Below are positions 1-5,774 of a stretch of 12,216 nucleotides of DNA, in pieces. Origin of the DNA: JAJYSO01 sp964451785 (GTDB taxonomy: Bacteria > Bacteroidota > Bacteroidia > Flavobacteriales > Flavobacteriaceae); assembly GCA_964451785.1 (NCBI GenBank), contig CAYVJG010000056.1, positions 1-12,216 of the forward strand, in the 5' to 3' direction. Below the pieces are notes generated by a model. The model was given only the letters and a program-made list of their open reading frames with translations. It did not search any database and was not told the origin of the DNA. The translations under genes were made by a program, and so were the position numbers. Every line of letters begins with the position of its first letter. Positions within the stretch are counted from its first letter, which is position 1.

Positions 1-194
1 GAATCGTCAAAATTAAATTCTTAATCTTAAAAGTACAAACATACGAAAAACAGTGTAAAAGAATTGAGCAGGTTATGTCATAAATAACATTGGTAAGCGA
101 CATCTAAAAATGGGTAGCTATTAATCTATATGAAGTTTTTTTGAGTTTTAAACTGAATTAACGCGATAAACTTTTAAACCAATAAACTCTACCG
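1..194. other. Non-coding region upstream of bshC
   Basis: I see no convincing coding sequence, RNA gene or repeat copy in this AT-rich stretch. Stop codons are frequent in all frames, and no upstream gene end can be recognised. It probably holds the upstream part of the bshC promoter and the spacer to a neighbour outside the window. Confidence 0.5.
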
Positions 195-202
195 TATATT
201 TG
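172..202 (+). promoter_or_regulatory. Putative bshC promoter (Bacteroidota type)
   Basis: TATATTTG at 195-202 matches the Bacteroidota -7 consensus TAnnTTTG exactly. The -33 side is weak: only TTT at 172-174, a 20-nt spacer away, instead of TTG. Transcription would start near 206, giving a leader of about 20 nt before the ATG at 228. The -7 box is seen directly; promoter function is inferred from position. Confidence 0.45.
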
Positions 203-227
203 AATCACACAAGATTTTGAATTCCGT

Positions 228-1823
228 ATGGCAGATTGTATTGAATATAAGGATATTGCGTATTATTCAGATTTGATTTTGGCTTATTTGGCACAAGACG
301 ATCATTTAAAATACGCTTATCATCACTTTCCAACTCTTCAAAACTTTAAGAAACAGTTAGAGGAAAAAGGCGCTAACTTTTCAATAGAAACACGCCAAAC
401 ACTGGTGACGAGCTTGCAAAAGCAGTATGCCTATACCGCAATATCTGAGGCTACACAACACAATATAGAGCTGCTAAGTGATAAAAAAACCTTTACCATA
501 ACCACCGGCCATCAACTCAACTTGTTTACCGGGCCGCTTTATTTTTTATACAAAATTATTTCGGTCATCAAGCTTACACAGCAGCTCAAAGCAGCTTATC
601 CTGCTTATAATTTTGTGCCGATTTATTGGATGGCTAGTGAGGATCACGATTTCGAAGAAATTAATTATTTTAATTTTGAAGATCAAAAATTGCGTTGGGA
701 ATCTTCACAAGCTGGGGCTGTAGGTCGTTTTTCAACACAAGGACTAGACGCTGTTTTTAATGAATTTGACCAAAAATTAAACGATTCAGATGCTGCTGAT
801 TATCTGCGTCAATGCTTTAAGAAAGCCTATCTTGAACACGATAACTTAACCGAAGCTACGCGCTATTTAGCGAGTGAATTTCTCGGTAAATACGGATTGG
901 TGATTGTCGATGGGGACGATCGCGAGTTAAAGCGCCTTTTTGCACCTTATGTCAAAGATGAATTGTTAGGGCAAACTGCTTTTAAACAAGTGACTAATAC
1001 CGCACATAAGTTAGCAGAACAGGGTTATAAAGTGCAAGTTAATCCACGCGAAATCAATTTGTTTTACCTCGCCGATCAATTGCGCGAACGCTTGGTGGTT
1101 GAAGGCTATGGCTATGCCGTAAACGATACAGAATTGCGCTTTACCACTGAAGAATTGCTAACTGAACTCGATAATTATCCGGAACGCTTTTCGCCCAACG
1201 CCATTATGCGTCCTTTATATCAAGAAGTGATTTTGCCTAATTTGTGCTATGTTGGCGGGAGTGGAGAGTTGGCTTATTGGTTAGAATTAAAAGCTTATTT
1301 TGAAACTGTTAAAGTCGATTTTCCAATGCTATTACTGCGTAATTCTGCAGTGTTATTATCAGAAAAACAGAATCAAAAGCGCCAGAAATTAGAGTTGAGC
1401 TTTGATGATTTGTTTTTGCCTCAAGTTGATTTGCGCTCTAAAAAGACAAAAGAACTATCGGCTATAAGAATCGATTTTTCTCAACAAAAAGACTTTTTAA
1501 AGCAGCAATTTGCAGATTTGTACACCTTAGCTAAAGCAACCGACAAATCTTTTATTGGTGCTGTAGCAGCCCAAGAAAAAAAACAATTAAACGGCTTAAA
1601 TCACCTCGAAAAACGTTTGCTAAAAGCCCAAAAACGGCATTTGAAAGCAGATTTAGAGCGATTGACAGATTTGCAAGACGAGTTGTTTCCTAACCATAAC
1701 TTACAAGAACGTACCGTGAATTTTAGTGAGTTTTATCAGGTCTATGGTCAAGATCTAATCGATCAGTTGTTTGCAACCTTAGAGCCTTTGCAATTGCATT
1801 TTGATTGTATCACACTAAAATAA
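228..1823 (+). CDS. bshC: Bacillithiol biosynthesis cysteine-adding enzyme BshC
   Basis: Likely adds L-cysteine to glucosaminyl-malate in the last step of bacillithiol synthesis, a cytosolic low-molecular-weight thiol pathway found in Firmicutes and many Bacteroidota. The family signature is clear: TTGHQLNLFTGPLYFLYK at residues 92-109 and PIYWMASEDHDFEEIN at 131-146, both hallmark BshC (YllA) motifs in the nucleotide-binding-like core. The C-terminal part (about 430-490) is rich in K, E, L and Q and looks like the coiled coil of the family. At 531 residues it is full length. The ATG at 228 lies about 25 nt after a perfect -7 box and has no Shine-Dalgarno sequence, as usual in this phylum. 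Its TAA stop is also the first triplet of a repeat element. bshA and bshB are not in the window. The catalytic role of BshC is assigned from the pathway, not shown here. Confidence 0.93.
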   Translation: MADCIEYKDIAYYSDLILAYLAQDDHLKYAYHHFPTLQNFKKQLEEKGANFSIETRQTLVTSLQKQYAYTAISEATQHNIELLSDKKTFTITTGHQLNLFTGPLYFLYKIISVIKLTQQLKAAYPAYNFVPIYWMASEDHDFEEINYFNFEDQKLRWESSQAGAVGRFSTQGLDAVFNEFDQKLNDSDAADYLRQCFKKAYLEHDNLTEATRYLASEFLGKYGLVIVDGDDRELKRLFAPYVKDELLGQTAFKQVTNTAHKLAEQGYKVQVNPREINLFYLADQLRERLVVEGYGYAVNDTELRFTTEELLTELDNYPERFSPNAIMRPLYQEVILPNLCYVGGSGELAYWLELKAYFETVKVDFPMLLLRNSAVLLSEKQNQKRQKLELSFDDLFLPQVDLRSKKTKELSAIRIDFSQQKDFLKQQFADLYTLAKATDKSFIGAVAAQEKKQLNGLNHLEKRLLKAQKRHLKADLERLTDLQDELFPNHNLQERTVNFSEFYQVYGQDLIDQLFATLEPLQLHFDCITLK

Positions 1824-1951
1824 TACCGTATGGATAAATTAACTAGTCCAATTTCGACTTTGTCTCATTGTACTAGTAATTTATGGCCCACGGTATTATA
1901 CCTACAAAAGATATTATAAATCGGACTAAAAAATAATTCTAATTGGTATAA
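1821..1951 (+). repeat. Palindromic repeat, full copy 1 (MITE-like)
   Basis: A 131-bp element starting TAATACCGTATGG and ending CTAATTGGTATAA. It contains a long hairpin: left arm 1821-1847, 24-nt loop 1848-1871, right arm 1872-1898. The arms are imperfect here, with GTATGGAT facing a right arm that would require GTGGGCCAT, plus a 1-nt slip. The outer ends form a second imperfect inverted repeat: the first 34 nt and the reverse complement of the last 34 nt align without gaps at 22 positions, sharing TAGTCC and ATTT blocks. The element begins within the bshC stop codon. It has no ORF. Related copies lie at 3116-3248, 2774-2820 (short, opposite strand) and 12163 onward. Confidence 0.85.
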
Positions 1952-1992
1952 AACACATGAAGCTAAAAAGGAATAATGAATTCCTTCTAACG

Positions 1993-2769
1993 TTATACGG
2001 TTAAGTCAAACTGATCGCGATCGTCGAGAAAAGGAAATTGTTGACGCGTTTTGCACAGTTCTTCTGCTGAAAGTTGTAGTGTTTCTACAAAGTCGCTTTC
2101 CCAATCGTTTTGTGAGAGTTTATTGCCTAATGGACTGTATACTGCAGAATGCCCGTTATAGGTGTTGCCGTTAGGATCAGTACCTATGCGATTGAGACCA
2201 ATGGTGTAACAAATATTTTCCACACTGCGGCCACGAAGCAAAATATCCCATGATGAAATACGTACCGCAGGCCAATTGGCCACATACAGCAAAACATCAT
2301 AGACTTCGGTATTGCGCGCCCATACCGGAAAGCGCAAGTCATAACAGACTAAAGGACAGATTTTCCAAGATTTATAAGTGAACACCAACTTTTCGATTCC
2401 AGCACTGTACGCGTGATCTTCACCAGCAAATGAAAACAAATGACGCTTGTCGTAATGAAGCGATTTACCATCGGGAAAAACAACATACAACCGATTAAAG
2501 TACTTATCGTTTTCTGTAACGATGAGGCTACCGATAATCACTGCATTTTTAAGTTTTGCCCAATGCTGCATCCACAATAGGGTAGGCCCTTCAGGAAGTT
2601 CAGCTAGATGTTTAGGCTGCATGGAAAATCCGGTAGTAAACATTTCGGGTAGAATGATGAGATCTGTTTCTTTAATATCAGCAATTTTGCGGTCAAAATG
2701 TGCGCGATTGACTTCGGCATTTTCCCAAGTTAATTCAGTTTGAATTAGGCTTACTTTTAAATTTTCCAT
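1993..2769 (-). CDS. Carbon-nitrogen hydrolase, omega-amidase (YafV/Nit2) type
   Basis: A 258-residue nitrilase-superfamily enzyme, probably an omega-amidase hydrolysing 2-oxoglutaramate or 2-oxosuccinamate in the cytosol. The Glu-Lys-Cys triad is visible: E42 in LPEMFTTGFSM, K108 in HYDKRHLF and C142 in CPLVCYDLRFPVWAR. The YDLRFP context after the cysteine and the short length fit the YafV/Nit2 group better than true nitrilases. I chose the ATG at 2769 (MENLKVSLIQTE), where family homology begins. An in-frame ATG at 2811 would add 14 residues, but those codons are the short repeat copy and carry no family signal. No Shine-Dalgarno sequence is visible. The gene converges with bshC and stands alone. 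The exact substrate cannot be read from sequence; a role in methionine or glutamine transamination salvage is a family-level inference. Confidence 0.88.
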   Translation of the reverse strand: MENLKVSLIQTELTWENAEVNRAHFDRKIADIKETDLIILPEMFTTGFSMQPKHLAELPEGPTLLWMQHWAKLKNAVIIGSLIVTENDKYFNRLYVVFPDGKSLHYDKRHLFSFAGEDHAYSAGIEKLVFTYKSWKICPLVCYDLRFPVWARNTEVYDVLLYVANWPAVRISSWDILLRGRSVENICYTIGLNRIGTDPNGNTYNGHSAVYSPLGNKLSQNDWESDFVETLQLSAEELCKTRQQFPFLDDRDQFDLTV

Positions 2770-2773
2770 AATC

Positions 2774-2820
2774 TTATACCAATTAGGGTTATTTCCGTAT
2801 AATTTATCCATACGGTATTA
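2774..2820 (-). repeat. Palindromic repeat, short copy 3 (47 bp)
   Basis: Read on the minus strand this begins TAATACCGTATGGATAAATTA, identical to the first 21 nt of copy 1, and ends CTAATTGGTATAA, identical to its last 13 nt, with only 13 unrelated nt between. The central hairpin is missing, so it is either an internal-deletion derivative or a distinct short form. It still has its own small hairpin, CCGTAT facing ATACGG. It lies 4 nt upstream of the hydrolase start codon and supplies an in-frame ATG at 2811. Confidence 0.75.
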
Positions 2821-2857
2821 ATCATTCTGTCTAAAGATAAAAAAGTAATTGTAATTG

Positions 2858-2878
2858 CTGCTCAAAAAGCAGTTTTTT
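2858..2878 (+). terminator. Terminator-like hairpin with T-run
   Basis: CTGCT (2858-2862), loop CAAAA, AGCAG (2868-2872), then six T. The shape is that of a small Rho-independent terminator reading rightward, but the stem is only 5 bp and no rightward gene ends just upstream. It may limit read-through or be chance in AT-rich DNA. Confidence 0.25.
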
Positions 2879-2890
2879 AGTGATTTTCAA

Positions 2891-3031
2891 CTCCATAACC
2901 CATGTGTAACTATTCAGCTGTTTTGAAAAACTGATATTGAACCCACTCCGAGGTTCGCGCGTTGTTTGCGTCTAGCCCATAGTTACACTAGGTTTGCTAT
3001 GGGTTAGTCACATTAAACTCCTACGGAGTTT
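2891..3031. repeat. Cluster of overlapping inverted repeats, possible palindromic-element remnant
   Basis: Several inverted repeats share partners. TAGCCCATAG (2973-2982) pairs with CTATGGGTTA (2997-3006), 9 of 10 plus one G-T. GTGTAACTAT (2904-2913) pairs perfectly with ATAGTTACAC (2979-2988). TAACCCAT (2896-2903) pairs with ATGGGTTA (2999-3006). AAACTCC (3015-3021) and GGAGTTT (3025-3031) form a 7-bp stem with a 3-nt loop. No ORF covers this stretch. It resembles the intergenic palindromic units often seen in Bacteroidota genomes, but I cannot name a family. It is unrelated in sequence to the 131-bp repeats next to it. Confidence 0.5.
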
Positions 3032-3115
3032 CCTCAAATTCACCTTGAAATCGTAAACTTTTTTTAGAGGAAATATTGCATTTTGGGAGGTATCTTATTT
3101 TTACGACCGTAGCAT

Positions 3116-3248
3116 TAATACCGTGGGCCATAAATTAACTAGTCCAATTTCGACTTTGTCTCATTGTACTAGTTAATTTATGGCCCACGGTATTATACCT
3201 ACAAAAGATATTATAAATCGGACTAAAAAATAATTCTAATTGGTATAA
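3116..3248 (+). repeat. Palindromic repeat, full copy 2 (perfect hairpin)
   Basis: A 133-bp copy in the same orientation as copy 1. The 28-nt left arm (3116-3143) and right arm (3168-3195) are exact reverse complements around a 24-nt loop (3144-3167) identical to that of copy 1. The distal part, from 3196 to the terminal GGTATAA, is identical to copy 1. The left arm carries GTGGGCCAT where copies 1, 3 and 4 have GTATGGAT, so this arm has come to match its partner. Another hairpin (GTTCC 3249-3253, GGAAC 3279-3283, with GATT/AATC inside) directly abuts the 3' end. Confidence 0.88.
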
Positions 3249-3474
3249 GTTCCCAATTGATTTTTCAAAAATAGAATCGGAACTCAGTGAAATCCAATAT
3301 TTGTAAAAAATCAAACTTCTCCCTCGCTCTTCACGTCTCCAAAAGAAATAACCCCACCTACTGAATAGTTACAATTAATGTGATAAATTGATTTAACTGA
3401 TTGATAGTTAAGCGGTAAATGTGAATAATTCACAAAGAAATAAGGATGTGTTGTATATTTTGTTTAAAGAGAGC
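3249..3474. other. Non-coding region upstream of the thiamin operon
   Basis: No coding sequence is supported here. It contains the hairpin just after repeat copy 2, a TTAACT/AGTTAA inverted repeat (3393-3398 and 3406-3411, 7-nt spacer), and a 15-nt perfect palindrome at 3420-3434, both listed or discussed separately as possible operators. Confidence 0.5.
3420..3434. promoter_or_regulatory. Candidate operator, 15-nt palindrome TGTGAATAATTCACA
   Basis: A perfect palindrome with a central A, starting 55 nt upstream of the -33 box of the thiamin promoter. The half-sites TGTGA and TCACA are those of CRP/FNR-type regulators, but the spacer is 5 nt instead of the 6 nt of the E. coli CRP site. No regulator can be named. 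Confidence 0.3.
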
Positions 3475-3504
3475 TTGTTTAGTTGTGAAATTTATTTAAT
3501 TTCG
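3475..3504 (+). promoter_or_regulatory. Putative thiamin operon promoter
   Basis: TTG at 3475-3477, a 19-nt spacer, then TAATTTCG at 3497-3504, which matches the Bacteroidota -7 box TAnnTTTG at all but one fixed position. Transcription would start near 3508-3511, exactly where the riboswitch P1 stem begins at 3510. That agreement with the aptamer boundary is the main support. Confidence 0.55.
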
Positions 3505-3509
3505 CCTCA

Positions 3510-3588
3510 ACTTTAGGGGTGTCTGCATCTGCAGGCTGAGAATTTACCCTTATTACCTGATCCGGATCATACTGGCGTAGGGAAAAGT
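3510..3588 (+). ncRNA. TPP riboswitch aptamer (THI element)
   Basis: Binds thiamin pyrophosphate in the nascent mRNA and controls the thi operon. All conserved pieces are in order: P1 ACTTT (3510-3514) with AAAGT (3584-3588); P2 GGGT (3517-3520) with ACCC (3546-3549); P3 CTGC (3523-3526) with GCAG (3531-3534); the conserved CTGAGA (3536-3541); ACCTGAT (3555-3561); P5 CCGG/CTGG (3562-3565, 3572-3575, one G-T pair); and GCGTAGGGA (3575-3583). No T-run follows, so termination is unlikely. A downstream hairpin over the thiS start codon points to translational control. Confidence 0.95.
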
Positions 3589-3629
3589 GAAATGTCTTCA
3601 TAGATAGGTGCGTTCTGCACTGCTGTGGT

Positions 3630-3661
3630 CATTCCTAAAGTGTTTAAAAAATTTAGGAATG
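3630..3661 (+). promoter_or_regulatory. Start-codon-sequestering hairpin (riboswitch expression platform)
   Basis: CATTCCTAAA (3630-3639) pairs perfectly over 10 bp with TTTAGGAATG (3652-3661), and the last three bases are the thiS ATG. The same left strand can instead pair with the riboswitch P1 5' side: ACTTTAGG (3510-3517) is the exact complement of CCTAAAGT (3634-3641). The two pairings exclude each other, and the second also breaks P1. With TPP bound, P1 holds and the AUG is hidden; without TPP, the AUG is free. Pairings are seen; the switching model is inferred. Confidence 0.65.
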
Positions 3662-3865
3662 GAACTTACAATCAACAATCAGACAACAAATTTTGAAAAC
3701 GCGCCTTCTGCGTTAGAAGTCGCTCAATTTTGGCAGCCTTCTTCTAGCCTAAAAGGCGTGGCCATTGCCGTAAACAATCGCGTTATCCCTCAATCTGAAT
3801 GGGAAACAATACGTCTGAAAGAGCAAGACGATATCCTCATTATCACGGCCACACAAGGGGGATAA
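3659..3865 (+). CDS. thiS: Sulfur carrier protein ThiS
   Basis: A 68-residue ubiquitin-like sulfur carrier. Its C-terminal GG (ATQGG) is adenylated by ThiF and converted to a thiocarboxylate that donates sulfur to ThiG for the thiazole ring. Length, the N-terminal MELTINNQ strand, the VAIAVNNRVIPQSEW segment and the terminal di-glycine all fit the family. I chose the ATG at 3659: an in-frame GTG at 3608 would add 17 residues with no ThiS similarity and would place the regulatory hairpin inside the gene. The start codon lies in the 3' strand of that hairpin. It is first in the operon and 97 nt from thiC, the longest gap in the unit. Confidence 0.93.
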   Translation: MELTINNQTTNFENAPSALEVAQFWQPSSSLKGVAIAVNNRVIPQSEWETIRLKEQDDILIITATQGG

Positions 3866-3962
3866 GTCAATGCAACCTTAGGATAATTTACCCGCTCGAA
3901 TCTAAAACATCCCCAATCATTGATTAGTAAAACACAGCAATAAATCTATAAAACAGAATCTT

Positions 3963-5774
3963 ATGAACGACAATCAAATCTCTCAAACGCCTTTGCCAAA
4001 TTCTAAAAAAGTATATGTCTCGGGGTATTTACATCCCATTAAAGTGGCTATGCGAGAAATAGAATTGAGTCCGACGCATTTGGCCAATGGCATGATACAA
4101 AAAAACGCGCCGGTAACGGTTTACGATACTTCTGGTCCTTATACCGATCCTGATTACACGGTAGATGTACACAACGGATTACCACGCCTTCGCGAATCTT
4201 GGATTACTCAGCGTGGTGATGTAGAAGAATTGTCCGGTTTGACTTCTAAATACGGACAGGCGCGTTTGCAAGATGAAGCTTTGCATGAGTTGCGATTTAA
4301 AACGCGCCATTTACCAAAGGTAGCTAAATCCGGAAAAGTAGTCACACAGCTGTATTATGCCAAAAACGGCATCATTACCCCTGAAATGGAATATGTAGCT
4401 ATTCGTGAAAATCAGCGTATAGAGCAACAGCAACAGTTGCTACATCTCAAGCATCGCCACCCTGGAGAAAGTTTTGGAGCCAATACACCGAAAGGGAAAA
4501 TTACACCCGAATTTGTACGTAGCGAAATAGCTGCCGGACGAGCTATTATTCCGAATAATATCAATCACCCGGAGAGTGAACCTATGATTATTGGGCGTAA
4601 TTTTTTGGTAAAAATCAACGCTAACATAGGTAATAGCGCCGTGACTTCGAGCATTGAAGAAGAAGTAGAAAAAGCCGTTTGGGCTTGTCGCTGGGGCGCC
4701 GATACAATTATGGATTTATCGACCGGAAAAAATATCCATGAAACGCGTGAGTGGGTGATTCGCAATTCTCCGGTGCCAATAGGAACCGTTCCCATTTACC
4801 AAGCCTTAGAAAAAGTAAAAGGTATAGCTGAAAATTTAACCTGGGAAATTTTTAGAGATACCCTAATTGAACAGGCTGAACAAGGCGTATCTTATTTTAC
4901 GATTCACGCCGGCGTGTTGTTGCGTTACATCCACTTGACAGCCAAGCGCGTTACCGGAATCGTCTCACGTGGTGGATCGATTATGGCGAAGTGGTGTTTG
5001 TTTCATCACAAAGAGAATTTCTTATACACGCATTTTGAGGAGATTTGTGATATTATGAAGCGTTATGATGTCGCCTTTTCTCTAGGCGATGGCTTGCGTC
5101 CGGGAGCTATTGCCGATGCCAATGATGAAGCGCAGTTTGCTGAATTAGATACTTTAGGCGAATTGACCAAACTAGCCTGGAAGCACGATGTGCAAGTGAT
5201 GATTGAAGGCCCTGGACACGTGCCAATGCAGCTGATTAAGGAGAATATGGACAAACAATTGGAAGTGTGTGATGAAGCGCCATTTTATACGCTTGGCCCC
5301 TTGACAACAGATATTGCACCGGGTTACGACCACATTACTTCGGGCATAGGCGCCGCGATGATCGGTTGGTTTGGTTGTGCGATGTTGTGTTATGTGACGC
5401 CAAAAGAACATTTGGGATTACCGAATAAAAAAGACGTTAAAGATGGAGTGATTACTTATAAATTGGCAGCGCATGCAGCCGATTTAGCTAAAGGTCATCC
5501 AGGGGCGCAATACCGCGATAATGCCTTGAGTAAGGCGCGTTTTGAATTTAGGTGGGAAGATCAATTTAACTTGTCGCTCGATCCGGATACAGCTCGAGAA
5601 TTTCACGATGAAACCTTGCCGGCTGCGGGCGCTAAAATTGCGCATTTCTGTTCGATGTGTGGGCCGAAATTCTGCTCGATGAAAATTACGCAAGAAATCC
5701 GTGAATCAGTAGCTCAAGGCATGGAGGAGAAAGCAAAAGAATTTGTTGAAAACGGCAAAGAAATTTATAGCTGA
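3963..5774 (+). CDS. thiC: Phosphomethylpyrimidine synthase ThiC
   Basis: Radical-SAM enzyme rearranging aminoimidazole ribotide to 4-amino-5-hydroxymethyl-2-methylpyrimidine phosphate (HMP-P). The C-terminal cluster motif is present as C563, C566 and C571 (CSMCGPKFC), the CX2CX4C pattern specific to ThiC. The core is highly conserved, for example WGADTIMDLSTGKNIHETREW, IEGPGHVPMQ and the GPLTTDIAPGYDHI block. At 603 residues it is full length for the Bacteroidota form. The ATG at 3963 begins a typical N-terminus that runs into KKVYVSG. The TGA stop shares one base with the next start (TGATG), so translation is probably coupled. The 97-nt leader between thiS and thiC holds no clear element beyond a small AATCATTGATT palindrome. 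Confidence 0.97.
   Translation: MNDNQISQTPLPNSKKVYVSGYLHPIKVAMREIELSPTHLANGMIQKNAPVTVYDTSGPYTDPDYTVDVHNGLPRLRESWITQRGDVEELSGLTSKYGQARLQDEALHELRFKTRHLPKVAKSGKVVTQLYYAKNGIITPEMEYVAIRENQRIEQQQQLLHLKHRHPGESFGANTPKGKITPEFVRSEIAAGRAIIPNNINHPESEPMIIGRNFLVKINANIGNSAVTSSIEEEVEKAVWACRWGADTIMDLSTGKNIHETREWVIRNSPVPIGTVPIYQALEKVKGIAENLTWEIFRDTLIEQAEQGVSYFTIHAGVLLRYIHLTAKRVTGIVSRGGSIMAKWCLFHHKENFLYTHFEEICDIMKRYDVAFSLGDGLRPGAIADANDEAQFAELDTLGELTKLAWKHDVQVMIEGPGHVPMQLIKENMDKQLEVCDEAPFYTLGPLTTDIAPGYDHITSGIGAAMIGWFGCAMLCYVTPKEHLGLPNKKDVKDGVITYKLAAHAADLAKGHPGAQYRDNALSKARFEFRWEDQFNLSLDPDTAREFHDETLPAAGAKIAHFCSMCGPKFCSMKITQEIRESVAQGMEEKAKEFVENGKEIYS

Noticed and set aside
191..231. Possible repeat remnant at the bshC start (ACCGTAT at 191, TTCCGTATGG around the ATG)
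   Set aside because: The GAATTCCGTATGG stretch matches 11 of 13 bases of the repeat end, but the similarity stops there and no right end is found, so chance is more likely.
1821..1951. CRISPR array or att sites suggested by the repeated units
   Set aside because: The copies are far apart, differ in orientation and length, have no regular spacers, and no cas or integrase gene is present.
2522..2743. Rightward open frame of 73 codons inside the hydrolase gene
   Set aside because: It lies opposite the catalytic-Glu region of the hydrolase and shows no family signal or start context.
1821..3248. Composite transposon formed by repeat copies 1 and 2 flanking the hydrolase gene
   Set aside because: Copies 1 and 2 are same-orientation, lack a transposase, and a third short copy lies between them. 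The hydrolase looks like a normal chromosomal gene, so independent insertions explain it better.
3249..3474. Degenerate transposase or small gene between repeat copy 2 and the thiamin promoter
   Set aside because: All frames are broken by frequent stops and no transposase motif is readable.
3608..3658. In-frame GTG at 3608 extending thiS by 17 residues
   Set aside because: The extension has no ThiS similarity, lies in the riboswitch expression platform, and the ATG at 3659 gives the normal family length of 68 residues.
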